Positions 6,523 to 14,300 are shown, counted from the stretch's first letter. The stretch: DNA of 21,281 nt from Verrucomicrobiaceae bacterium (GCA_024232965.1 JACKQF010000018.1:1-21281), one strand, 5' to 3'. Notes: generated by a model not told the origin, from the sequence alone. Made by a program: numbers and translations.

Positions 6523-9040
6523 TTTTACCCCACGCGCCCAACAAGTCCTCGCCCTTGCACGCAAAGAGGCGGACCGATTCAATCACAACTACGTCGGGAC
6601 GGAGCACCTCCTCCTCGGCCTCATCAAGCTGGCGCAAGGCGTCGCTGTGAATGTTCTGACCAAACTCGGCCTCGATCTCGAAACCGTGCGCATGCAGGTC
6701 GAGCAGCAGGTTGGCTCCGGCCCCGAGACCAAGATGGTCGGCAACATCCCCTACACCCCACGGGTGAAGAAGGTGTTGGCCTTGGCCTCTAAGGAAGCCA
6801 AAGCCCTGAACCACAGCTACGTCGGCACGGAACACATCCTCTTGGGCCTCCTGCGCGAAGGCGAAGGTGTCGCCGCGCAGGTTCTGCGCAATCTGGACAT
6901 CAATCTGGACAAAGCCCGCAACGAGATCCTGAAGGAGTTGGACCCGAACTTCACCTCCCAAGAGGACGATGATGCCGATGAAGAAAGCCCAGGCAACGAG
7001 AGCACTGGATCAAACAGCCCAGGACAGAAGAAGGACAGTAAGACTCCTGCCCTGCGCGCCTTTGGTCGCGACCTGACTGAACTGGCCCAGAAAGACGAGA
7101 TGGACCCCGTCATTGGCCGCTCCGAAGAGATCGCCCGTGTCATCCAGATCCTCTGCCGCCGCACGAAGAACAATCCTGTGCTCATTGGCGAAGCTGGCGT
7201 CGGCAAGACGGCGATCGTCGAAGGCCTCGCTCAAGAGATCGCCTCCGGCAACGTCCCTGAAATCCTCCGTGACAAGCGTGTGATCACCCTCGACCTGGCC
7301 CTCATGGTTGCTGGCACGAAGTATCGCGGTCAGTTTGAAGAGCGCATCAAAGCGGTGATGGATGAAATCCGCCGCCACAAGAACGTCATTCTCTTCATCG
7401 ATGAGCTGCACACCATCGTCGGTGCCGGTTCCGCCGAAGGTGCTATGGATGCCTCCAACATCATCAAGCCCGCGCTCAGCCGAGGCGAGCTCCAGTGCGT
7501 TGGTGCAACAACGATGAACGAGTACCGCAAGTACATCGAGAAGGATGCCGCTCTCGAGCGCCGCTTTCAAACCGTCAAGGTCAACGAACCTTCCGTCGAA
7601 GACGCGGTCAAGATCCTCATGGGTCTCAAGAGCAAGTACGAACTGCATCATAGGGCACGCTTCTCGGACAAGGCCATCGAGGCCGCTGTCAACCTCAGCT
7701 CACGCTATCTGCCATCACGCTTCCTGCCGGACAAAGCCATCGACGTCATGGACGAGGCGGGTGCCAAAGCGCGCATCGGCGCGATGACACGTCCGCCGGA
7801 GCTCAAAGTCATCGAGGGCGAGATCGAAACCATTCGCCTCGAGAAGGAAACCTCCATCAAGGAGCAAGACTTTGAAAAAGCCGCTGCACTGCGTGACAAG
7901 GAAAAGAACGCCAAGAAGCGTTTTGACGATCTCCTCGAATCCTGGCGCGCCAGCAATCAGGAGAAGATCGTCGATGTCGGCGAAGAAGAAATGATGTCCG
8001 TCGTCTCCAAGTGGACTGGCGTGCCTCTCCAACGCATGGAGCAGGCAGAAGCAGACAAGCTACTGCGCATGGAAGAAGAGCTCAAAAAGCTCATCATCGG
8101 CCAGGACGAAGCCGTCATCGCCATCAGCAAGGCCCTGCGCCGCTCCCGCGCCGATCTCAAGGATCCACGCCGCCCAATCGGCTCCTTCCTTTTCCTCGGC
8201 CCCACGGGTGTCGGGAAAACCTTCCTGGCAAAGAATCTGGCAGACTTCATGTTTGGCAGTTCCGAGGCACTGATCCAGATCGACATGTCCGAATACATGG
8301 AGAAGCACACGGCCAGCCGTCTGATTGGCGCACCTCCAGGGTATGTCGGTTATGAAGAAGGCGGTCAGCTTTCTGAAGCCGTGCGTCGCCGCCCATACTC
8401 CGTCGTGCTCTTTGACGAAGTGGAAAAAGCGCACCCAGATGTGATGCACCTCCTGCTTCAGATCCTTGAAGAAGGCCAGGTCACGGACAACTTCGGACGC
8501 AAGATCGACTTCCGGAACACCATCGTCATCCTGACCTCCAATGTCGGCGCCGAAACCATCAAGCGCCAGACCTCCCTTGGATTTGCTGCCATGGCCTCCA
8601 ACGATGCCGACAACGACGGCATCAAGGGCAAGATCACTGAGTCCGCCAAGAAGTTCTTCAAACCTGAGTTCCTCAACCGCCTGGATGACATCGTCATCTT
8701 CAAAATGCTGGAGAGGGAGCAGCTCAACAAGATCGTGGATCTGGAAGTCAACAAGGTGCTGGTGCGCCTACGGAACAAGAAGATCCACCTCGTTCTCGAC
8801 GACGCGGCCCGCGAATTCCTGATGAAGGAAGGCTACGACCCGCAATACGGTGCGCGCCCAATGCGTCGCGCCGTGGAGAAACACATCGAAGACCCGCTGG
8901 CAGAACACGTGCTGCGTGGTGATGTGAAGGAAGGCGATACCGTCCAGGTCGGCTTCAACGAAGAGAAGAAGATGCTGAAGTTCTCCGCCGAAGCCCGCGA
9001 GGATACGCCAGTAGAGGAGCCCACCAGCTCCGCTTCCTGA
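6512..9040 (+). CDS. clpC: ATP-dependent Clp protease ATP-binding subunit ClpC
   Basis: ClpC is a hexameric AAA+ unfoldase that feeds substrates into ClpP. The 842-residue product has two N-domain repeats (about 1-145, each with a YVGTEHxLLGL motif), an acidic Ser/Gly-rich linker (about 150-180), D1 with Walker A GEAGVGKT (226-233) and Walker B Asp297-Glu298, a UVR-containing coiled middle domain (about 437-475), and D2 with GPTGVGKT (563-570) and Asp635-Glu636. An LGF at 689-691 matches the ClpP-docking loop. The middle domain, with its UVR segment, and the length favour ClpC over ClpA or ClpB. The ATG at 6512 is chosen because MMNNFTPRAQ is the family's N-terminus; the frame is open far upstream inside mcsB but that part is a shadow. 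A GGAGG lies about 17 nt upstream, too far for a normal ribosome site, so translation may depend on coupling to mcsB. ClpP is not in the window. Confidence 0.96.
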   Translation: MMNNFTPRAQQVLALARKEADRFNHNYVGTEHLLLGLIKLAQGVAVNVLTKLGLDLETVRMQVEQQVGSGPETKMVGNIPYTPRVKKVLALASKEAKALNHSYVGTEHILLGLLREGEGVAAQVLRNLDINLDKARNEILKELDPNFTSQEDDDADEESPGNESTGSNSPGQKKDSKTPALRAFGRDLTELAQKDEMDPVIGRSEEIARVIQILCRRTKNNPVLIGEAGVGKTAIVEGLAQEIASGNVPEILRDKRVITLDLALMVAGTKYRGQFEERIKAVMDEIRRHKNVILFIDELHTIVGAGSAEGAMDASNIIKPALSRGELQCVGATTMNEYRKYIEKDAALERRFQTVKVNEPSVEDAVKILMGLKSKYELHHRARFSDKAIEAAVNLSSRYLPSRFLPDKAIDVMDEAGAKARIGAMTRPPELKVIEGEIETIRLEKETSIKEQDFEKAAALRDKEKNAKKRFDDLLESWRASNQEKIVDVGEEEMMSVVSKWTGVPLQRMEQAEADKLLRMEEELKKLIIGQDEAVIAISKALRRSRADLKDPRRPIGSFLFLGPTGVGKTFLAKNLADFMFGSSEALIQIDMSEYMEKHTASRLIGAPPGYVGYEEGGQLSEAVRRRPYSVVLFDEVEKAHPDVMHLLLQILEEGQVTDNFGRKIDFRNTIVILTSNVGAETIKRQTSLGFAAMASNDADNDGIKGKITESAKKFFKPEFLNRLDDIVIFKMLEREQLNKIVDLEVNKVLVRLRNKKIHLVLDDAAREFLMKEGYDPQYGARPMRRAVEKHIEDPLAEHVLRGDVKEGDTVQVGFNEEKKMLKFSAEAREDTPVEEPTSSAS

Positions 9041-9068
9041 TCCCAAGCTACACTAGAATCAATTCATC

Positions 9069-9101
9069 AAAAAACCCGCAGCCACTGGCTGCGGGTTTTT
9101 T
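9069..9101. terminator. Strong bidirectional intrinsic terminator
   Basis: A perfect 15-bp stem (9069-9083 with 9087-9101) encloses a 3-nt ACT loop. Its GC core is CCCGCAGCC/GGCTGCGGG, with six A before and six T after. It ends the mcsB-clpC operon 28 bp past the clpC stop. Because the A-tract becomes a T-tract on the other strand, it can also end transcription of the convergent glutaredoxin gene. Confidence 0.93.
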
Positions 9102-9139
9102 GCGTAAAGACTGTCGAATCCGAGCGATGAAAACTCCGC

Positions 9140-9499
9140 TCAGCTAACGAAGCGAATCGCACCGCCGGCCTGTTGAGCGGCCATCGCGGCGTGTTGGGCA
9201 TCGGTGCAGGCGGAATCCGTCGGCGCATCCGCAAGAGCATCCGTCGGTTGGACGATGTTGTTGTTCAGCATCCAGGCTTCCACCTCATCGCCGCTGATGT
9301 CAGGCAGCATGTGACCGTTGATCTCCACACAAGGAGACAGAGGCTGACCGCTCTTTTGTTCCATTTCCCAGCGGAAGGCGGGATTTTTGATGATGTCCTT
9401 TTCTTCAAAGGCGAGCCCGTGCTTGCGGAAGATGGCGCGGACGCCTTCGCTCCAGCCGCAGTAGGTTTTCAAATAGGCAGTGATTTTGGGTGCTTCCAT
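9140..9499 (-). CDS. Glutaredoxin-like protein with CxxS active site
   Basis: Glutaredoxins are small thioredoxin-fold redox proteins that use glutathione to reduce disulfides or, in the monothiol class, handle Fe-S clusters. Residues 1-82 match the fold: strand KITAYLKTY, the active site CGWS (14-17), the cis-proline loop LSPCVEING with Pro56, and the glutathione-contacting GDEV (70-73). The second active-site Cys is replaced by Ser, but the sequence is not the CGFS of the canonical Fe-S class, and Cys57 lies right after the cis-proline. A 35-residue Ala/Asp/Gln-rich tail with one Cys (98) follows the domain. The ATG at 9499 leaves a normal glutaredoxin N-terminus; no Shine-Dalgarno is evident. 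It is divergent from tetR with 142 bp between, which contain the TetR-type palindrome, and convergent with clpC. Confidence 0.85.
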   Translation of the reverse strand: MEAPKITAYLKTYCGWSEGVRAIFRKHGLAFEEKDIIKNPAFRWEMEQKSGQPLSPCVEINGHMLPDISGDEVEAWMLNNNIVQPTDALADAPTDSACTDAQHAAMAAQQAGGAIRFVS

Positions 9500-9601
9500 G
9501 ACGCGTTGTGGGGTGGGTGGTTTGGTGAATGAAGTTACGCCGCCAAGCTACGAGCCGATGCGGCATTTGCAAGAGAGTGAATTGCTACTTGCATCCGGTT
9601 C

Positions 9602-9629
9602 GGAAACTTATAATACTTTATCAGTTTCC
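9602..9629 (+). promoter_or_regulatory. Operator palindrome over the tetR promoter
   Basis: The arms GGAAACT (9602-9608) and AGTTTCC (9623-9629) are perfectly complementary, and an inner pair ATAA (9610-9613) / TTAT (9618-9621) extends them, giving 11 of 12 matched outer positions in a 28-bp palindrome. A perfect -10 hexamer, TATAAT (9609-9614), lies inside it; no good -35 stands at 16-18 bp. It ends 12 bp before the tetR ATG. Size and position fit an operator for the adjacent TetR protein. A second, weaker repeat, TGCAAG-N14-CTTGCA (9568-9593), lies just upstream. Confidence 0.75.
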
Positions 9630-9641
9630 ATTACCCACCCG

Positions 9642-10259
9642 ATGCCACGAGCCAAATCCACCTCCACCAGCGCTGATGCCCGGCAAAAGATCGTCGCGGC
9701 AGCTCGCTCGCACTTTTTGGCCCACGGCTTCCGCAGTGTCACGATGGATGACCTCGCCGCAGAGGTCGGCATGAGCAAAAAGACCTTCTATGCCCACTTC
9801 CCGAGTAAGCTGGCTCTGGTGGAGGCTGTGATGCAGGAAAAAATCAGAGAGGCGGAGGCCGACATGGATTCGATACCTTCGGCTGCGGCGTCGAGTTTTC
9901 CAGAGACACTGCATGCCTTACTCGCCTGCATGCAAAAGCACACGGGGGAGATCCAGCCCGCCTTCATCCGCGACGTGCGCCGCGATGCTGCGGATATCTT
10001 TGCCAACGTAGAAACTCGCCGCGCCGCAATGATCAAACGCAGCTTCACCCGATTGCTGACCGCAGGCCGCAAGGCTGGCATGATCCGCGGTGATGTGCCG
10101 CAGACATTGATCATCGAAATGCTGCTTGCGGCGACTCACCAGATCATGAATCCGCAAAAGCTAGACGAGCTCAATCTGACGGCCAAAGCCGGCTACTCGG
10201 CCATCATCGACGTCATCCTGCGCGGAGCCATGACTGCCCAAGGGAGGGAAGAACTATGA
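9642..10259 (+). CDS. TetR-family transcriptional regulator
   Basis: The 205-residue product has the TetR N-terminal DNA-binding domain: helix 1 around residues 12-28 (KIVAAARSHFLAHGF), then the helix-turn-helix at about 35-54 (TMDDLAAEVGMSKKTFYAHF), followed by a variable all-helical ligand domain. These proteins usually repress and release DNA on binding a small molecule. The ATG at 9642 is chosen because the frame upstream (to 9480) crosses the promoter and operator; there is no Shine-Dalgarno, and the leader would be only about 20 nt. It is the first gene of the efflux operon and overlaps the HlyD gene by 4 bp, so it most likely controls its own operon through the palindrome before it. 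The order TetR-HlyD-ABC-permease resembles E. coli cecR-ybhGFSR. The inducer is unknown. Confidence 0.92.
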   Translation: MPRAKSTSTSADARQKIVAAARSHFLAHGFRSVTMDDLAAEVGMSKKTFYAHFPSKLALVEAVMQEKIREAEADMDSIPSAAASSFPETLHALLACMQKHTGEIQPAFIRDVRRDAADIFANVETRRAAMIKRSFTRLLTAGRKAGMIRGDVPQTLIIEMLLAATHQIMNPQKLDELNLTAKAGYSAIIDVILRGAMTAQGREEL

Positions 10260-11224
10260 AGAACTCATATCGTGCCTGGTCATGCCTCATTCTCCTGCCC
10301 GCCGTGCTAACGTCGTGCGAAAAGTCTCCGACAGACAGACTGCAAGGCTACGTCGAGGGCGAGTTCGTGTATCCCGCGCCACCCATTGCGGGGAAGTTGA
10401 CCAAACTGGCAGTGAAGCGCGGAGACCAAGTTAAAGCGGGAGACCTGCTCTTCACCATCGAAAACACACTGCAAAAAGCCGCATACGATGAGGCCGCACA
10501 ACGGGTGCAGCAAGCGCAGGCCACGCTGGCAGATGCCAAAAAGGGGCGACGGCCCTCAGAGATCCAATCACTCCAGGCACAACTCTCGCAGTCGCGGGAG
10601 GCGATGTCACTTTCCGCCAAGGAATTGGCACGCCAAGAAAACCTGCGCACGTCTGGTGCCGTTCCCGAAGAAAGCCTGGATCGGGCGCGCAGCCTCAACG
10701 AGCAAAACCGATTCCGCGTCGCGCAGATCGAGGCGGAAATGGCCACCGCAGATTTGGGTGCGCGTGCCGACCAGATCGCTGCCGCAGAAGCGGAGGTGAA
10801 GGCGCGGGAAGCGACGCTGGCCAAGGCTGAATGGGATCTGCAACAGACACGACAGACAGCCCCAGCAGCGGGGTTGATCGATGATACGCTCTACAACGTG
10901 GGCGAATGGATCGCAGCTGGTCGTCCAGTGATCTCGCTGCTACCGCCAGGTCAGGTACGGGTACGGCTTTTTGTGCCCGAGACAGAGATCATTCACGTCC
11001 ATCTGGGCGACGCAGCCCAAGTCAGCATCGATGGCATGCCGCAACCCGTGCAGGGCGAAGTCAGCTTTATTTCCCCCCAGGCCGAATACACGCCGCCGGT
11101 GATCTACAGCCGCGAAAACCGCGCCAAATTGGTTTTCATGGTCGAACTCCACTTTGAGAAGGACGTGGCAGAGCAACTGCATCCTGGACAACCCGTCGAT
11201 GTCCAACTGGCACACCACAGATGA
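10256..11224 (+). CDS. HlyD-family periplasmic adaptor lipoprotein
   Basis: This 322-residue protein is the membrane-fusion subunit of the efflux system and should link the inner-membrane transporter to an outer-membrane channel. It starts with a lipoprotein signal peptide ending LTSC (Cys21). A biotinyl-lipoyl half (about 33-68, with VKRGDQVKAGDLLF) precedes a long Ala/Gln/Glu-rich coiled-coil hairpin (about 70-195); the second lipoyl half (about 200-228, TAPAAGLIDDTL) and a beta-barrel region follow. The layout resembles E. coli YbhG, though here a lipid anchor seems to replace other anchoring. GGAGG (10243-10247) lies 8 nt before the ATG, a good ribosome site, and the start overlaps the tetR stop (ATGA). 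No outer-membrane factor gene is nearby, so a TolC-like protein encoded elsewhere is inferred. Confidence 0.9.
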   Translation: MKNSYRAWSCLILLPAVLTSCEKSPTDRLQGYVEGEFVYPAPPIAGKLTKLAVKRGDQVKAGDLLFTIENTLQKAAYDEAAQRVQQAQATLADAKKGRRPSEIQSLQAQLSQSREAMSLSAKELARQENLRTSGAVPEESLDRARSLNEQNRFRVAQIEAEMATADLGARADQIAAAEAEVKAREATLAKAEWDLQQTRQTAPAAGLIDDTLYNVGEWIAAGRPVISLLPPGQVRVRLFVPETEIIHVHLGDAAQVSIDGMPQPVQGEVSFISPQAEYTPPVIYSRENRAKLVFMVELHFEKDVAEQLHPGQPVDVQLAHHR

Positions 11225-12147
11225 GCGAAGATCTGGCCATTGATGTACACGGCATGACCAAGCGGTTCGGTAATCGGACCGTGGTCAACCACATTGACCT
11301 CCAGGTGCGCAGCGGGGAGATCTACGGATTCCTGGGGCCCAATGGCAGCGGTAAAACGACCTTCATCCGCATGCTCTGCGGCCTCCTGCGTGCCGATGAA
11401 GGCAGCGGCACTTGTCTGGGACACGATGTCATCACGGAGAGCGAAACCATCAAGCGCCAAGTCGGCTACATGACGCAGCGCTTCAGCTTTTATGAGGATC
11501 TGAGCATTCGCGAAAACCTCTCCTTTGTCGCCCGGATGTATGACGTGCCCAATCGCCGCGAAGCCGTCGATGCATCCATTGAGCAACTGGGGCTAACGGG
11601 TCGCGAACGTCAATTGGCGGGGCAGTTGTCCGGCGGTTGGAAACAGCGCTTAGCACTGGCGGCTTGTTTGATTCACCAACCGAAGCTCTTGCTGTTGGAT
11701 GAGCCCACCGCCGGGGTCGATCCCAAAGCGCGTCGAGATTTTTGGGAGCAGATCCATCAACTGGCAGCACGTGGGCTGACCTTTCTCATTACCACTCACT
11801 ACATGGATGAAGCCGAGCGCTGCCACCGGCTGGCCTATCTCTCGTATGGCGAACTGCTGACGCATGGCACGCTGAAAGAAGTCGTGGACCACGCCAAACT
11901 CACGACCTGGAGCGTCAGCGGCCCAGACCTCATCGGTCTCGCTAACCAACTACGGCAGCGGCCCGGTGTGGAGCAAGCAGTCGCCTTTGGAACGACTCTG
12001 CACGTTAGCAGTGGCGATGCGGTCACGCTGGAGGCGGCCATCGCTCGCTTTCGCGGATCGCCGCATGAATGGAAACAGATCCCGTCCGGCCTGGAGGACG
12101 TGTTTATTCACCTGATGGATCGATCCAAGGACAATTTTGCGCCATGA
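11221..12147 (+). CDS. ABC transporter ATP-binding protein (drug exporter type)
   Basis: The 308-residue protein powers the exporter by ATP hydrolysis. It carries Walker A GPNGSGKT (39-46), the Q-loop Gln86, the signature LSGGWKQR (136-143), Walker B LLLLDE (156-161), the D-loop GVD (165-167) and the H-loop His193. The signature has Trp where most families have Gln, which is common in the YbhF/CcmA-type exporter group. After about residue 230 comes a C-terminal domain without ATPase motifs. It is a single nucleotide-binding domain, unlike YbhF with two, so it would work as a dimer. Its start overlaps the HlyD stop and its stop overlaps the permease start, both as ATGA, so synthesis of the three subunits is probably coupled. 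Confidence 0.95.
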   Translation: MSEDLAIDVHGMTKRFGNRTVVNHIDLQVRSGEIYGFLGPNGSGKTTFIRMLCGLLRADEGSGTCLGHDVITESETIKRQVGYMTQRFSFYEDLSIRENLSFVARMYDVPNRREAVDASIEQLGLTGRERQLAGQLSGGWKQRLALAACLIHQPKLLLLDEPTAGVDPKARRDFWEQIHQLAARGLTFLITTHYMDEAERCHRLAYLSYGELLTHGTLKEVVDHAKLTTWSVSGPDLIGLANQLRQRPGVEQAVAFGTTLHVSSGDAVTLEAAIARFRGSPHEWKQIPSGLEDVFIHLMDRSKDNFAP

Positions 12148-13286
12148 GTCGGTTACGCCATTTCTCAAGCACGCGATTCTTCGCCATCGTCATCAAGGAG
12201 TTCATCCAGATGGGGCGGGACCGGGTCACATTTGGCATGATGGTGGGCATTCCACTGGTGCAATTGACTCTGTTTGGCTTTGCCATCAATTCCGACCCAA
12301 AGCACCTGCCTGCCGCCGTCCGGATGGCGGACAAAGGCCCGATAGCGCGCAGTTTGCTGAGCGCGATCCGCAATAGCGGCTATGTGGATTTTGTCGCGGA
12401 AGTGAGGTCCGAGACCGAAGCACGTGCGGCACTGGAGCACGGCGACGTGCAGTTCGTCATCACCTTCCCCCCTAGTTTTTCCCGTGATCTGCTGCGTGGA
12501 GACAAACCCGCGCTCTTGATCGAGGCAGACGCCACTGACCCTGGTGCCACCAGCAACGCGATCAGCACCATCCGTGCCCTCATCGGCACCGCGCTGCGTA
12601 ACGACATCAAGGGGCCGCTCGCCTACCTAGCTGGGTCAGAACCAATCATCGACCTGCGTGTACATGCGCTTTACAATCCGGAGGCCATTACTCAATACAA
12701 CATCGTCCCTGGGTTGATGGGCGTGGTGCTGACCATGACCATGGTCATGATCACGGCGCTGGCCATCACGCGAGAGCGGGAACGCGGCACCATGGAGAAT
12801 CTGCTCTCCATGCCGACTCGGCCCTTTGAGGTGCTGGCTGGGAAAATCATCCCCTACATCCTGGTGGGCTATGTTCAGGTCGTGCTGATCCTTGTCGCCG
12901 CCCACTTCCTCTTTCATGTGCCGATGCTCGGCAGCTTAGCGCTTCTATTCCTGGTCGCCCTGGTCTTTATCACCGCGAATCTGGCGGTAGGCATTATGTT
13001 CTCCACCCTGGCCACGAACCAGCTTCAGGCGGTGCAGATGTCGTTCTTCTTTTTCCTGCCATCGCTACTTCTGTCCGGTTTCATGTTTCCGTTTCGGGGG
13101 ATGCCGGTCTGGGCGCAGCACATCGGGGAAGTCCTACCGCTCACCCATTTCCTGCGGATCATACGCGGGGTGCTTTTGAAAGGCAGCACGCTAGCGGACA
13201 TCTCGCTACAGCTCTGGCAGATTGGCCTTTTCGGAGCCGTCGTCATGGTCATCGGCGTGAAACGCTACCGCCAAACCCTGGACTAG
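12144..13286 (+). CDS. ABC-2 type permease of the efflux operon
   Basis: This 380-residue protein is the membrane channel for the ATPase encoded just upstream. It has one N-terminal helix (about 28-48), a large extracytoplasmic domain (49-185), then five helices (about 186-206, 233-255, 262-288, 295-317, 357-372). The cytoplasmic loop ERERGTMENLLSMP (211-224) is the conserved ABC-2 coupling segment. The form with a long domain after TM1 matches the YbhS/YbhR/YhhJ drug-exporter group. The ATG at 12144, in an ATGA overlap, is preferred to an in-frame ATG at 12069 inside the ATPase gene. Only one permease is present, so a homodimer is likely, whereas E. coli uses YbhS plus YbhR. It is the last gene; I saw no clear terminator after it. 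Confidence 0.93.
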   Translation: MSRLRHFSSTRFFAIVIKEFIQMGRDRVTFGMMVGIPLVQLTLFGFAINSDPKHLPAAVRMADKGPIARSLLSAIRNSGYVDFVAEVRSETEARAALEHGDVQFVITFPPSFSRDLLRGDKPALLIEADATDPGATSNAISTIRALIGTALRNDIKGPLAYLAGSEPIIDLRVHALYNPEAITQYNIVPGLMGVVLTMTMVMITALAITRERERGTMENLLSMPTRPFEVLAGKIIPYILVGYVQVVLILVAAHFLFHVPMLGSLALLFLVALVFITANLAVGIMFSTLATNQLQAVQMSFFFFLPSLLLSGFMFPFRGMPVWAQHIGEVLPLTHFLRIIRGVLLKGSTLADISLQLWQIGLFGAVVMVIGVKRYRQTLD

Positions 13287-13323
13287 AGTCACCTAAGATA
13301 TTAAGTGGTCAAAAACTCAAATA

Positions 13324-13351
13324 TTGACATAATGTTAATAATTGTTAAACT
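13324..13351 (+). promoter_or_regulatory. Probable promoter of the OstA/LptA-like gene
   Basis: A consensus -35, TTGACA (13324-13329), is followed after 16 bp by TAAACT (13346-13351), a four-of-six match to the -10. It lies in an AT-rich island (about 13300-13380) that contrasts with the GC-rich neighbourhood. An AAGGAG (13362-13367) follows, but 39 nt before the chosen start of the next gene. Confidence 0.5.
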
Positions 13352-13406
13352 TTAGATAAATAAGGAGCTCTTTTGAATTGAGCCATAACCTCCAATCTGT
13401 ACTAGC

Positions 13407-14282
13407 GTGCCAGCCACCACATACATCATCTCGGCGCAGATCGCCCTGATCGCGGCGTCAGCGGCTTACGTCGGATACAACCGGAAGCCCGGCGGTGCCG
13501 ATGCAGCGGCGCAAGCAGCCAGCGCCCAGCAGCAGGCGGCCCGGGAGCTCCCACCTTCTCTCCCTCCCCAGCCGAATGACACCGCTGGTGAAATCACGGT
13601 GCCCCAGTGGCCCCAGGCTACTTTCCCACGTTATGCCCCAGCGGAAAAACTGGCCCAGAATGAGGCCCAGAACGCGACCGCTTCCCGTCCCATGGGAGGT
13701 CGTGCTGGAGACGTAGGGCGAAGCCGGAACCAGTCCCTACCTGCCGCACGGGTCCAAGACAAATCCTCCGCCGCCCGGGTATCCTCCAGCGCCGCTGACG
13801 AGCCACCCACCTTCGCGCCAGTGCAGGATGGCCAGGGCTATCACATCACGGCAGATTCGGCGACGAACTTTGACCTGAACGCCAAGACGGTGGTCTTTTC
13901 CGGTCACGTCGTGGTGGAATCAACAGACTTTGTCATCAAGACGAATCGGCTCGTGGTTTACAACGGCACCGGCGGTTCCATGTCAAAAATGGTGGCCAAC
14001 GGAGCCGTGGATTTTCACCTCGTCGGCGTGCCCGCAGAGCAGGTCTATCGAGGCCAGAGCGAGGAGGCGGTGTTTGAGCCCGGCAAAAACCTCATCACCT
14101 TCATGGGTTGGCCCCGCATCCAGGGCAAAGGACGCGAACATCGCGCCGCTGATGCCAGCACGATCATGCGACTCTTCACGCAGCCATCACGGCTCGAAAC
14201 GACAGGCCGCGCCAGCACCCGCATTATTCCGGGAGAGGGCGGCACGGCGATCTTCGCCGCACCGGTTGCTAAGTCGAACTAA
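13407..14282 (+). CDS. Membrane-anchored OstA/LptA-like domain protein
   Basis: The 291-residue product has an N-terminal hydrophobic anchor (about 5-23), an Ala/Gln/Pro-rich linker (about 30-140), and a beta-rich domain (about 143-270) with the OstA/LptA character: YHITADSATNFDLNAKTVVF, a GHVVVES strand, and a repeat of short strands around KTNRLVVYNG. LptA and LptC domains of this type form the periplasmic bridge that carries lipopolysaccharide to the outer membrane. The anchor plus a single domain is closer to LptC architecture, but the domain sequence is more LptA-like, so the exact role is unclear. No start ATG precedes the anchor; the frame is closed by a TAA at 13386-13388, so the GTG at 13407 is the likely start, without a Shine-Dalgarno at normal distance. 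No lptB, lptC or kdo genes are adjacent. Confidence 0.72.
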   Translation: MPATTYIISAQIALIAASAAYVGYNRKPGGADAAAQAASAQQQAARELPPSLPPQPNDTAGEITVPQWPQATFPRYAPAEKLAQNEAQNATASRPMGGRAGDVGRSRNQSLPAARVQDKSSAARVSSSAADEPPTFAPVQDGQGYHITADSATNFDLNAKTVVFSGHVVVESTDFVIKTNRLVVYNGTGGSMSKMVANGAVDFHLVGVPAEQVYRGQSEEAVFEPGKNLITFMGWPRIQGKGREHRAADASTIMRLFTQPSRLETTGRASTRIIPGEGGTAIFAAPVAKSN

Positions 14283-14300
14283 GCGCCGATTCAGCGCTTA
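14280..14300. terminator. Hairpin between convergent stop codons
   Basis: TAAGCGC (14280-14286) and GCGCTTA (14294-14300) form a 7-bp stem with a 7-nt loop. The left arm contains the stop of the OstA-like gene and the loop contains the stop of the convergent DUF502 gene. No T-tract follows on either strand, so it would be at most a weak bidirectional terminator. Confidence 0.35.

Noticed and set aside
7010..7651. 213-codon minus-strand frame within clpC
   Set aside because: Antisense shadow of a highly conserved gene with GC-rich third positions; no domain or start signal.
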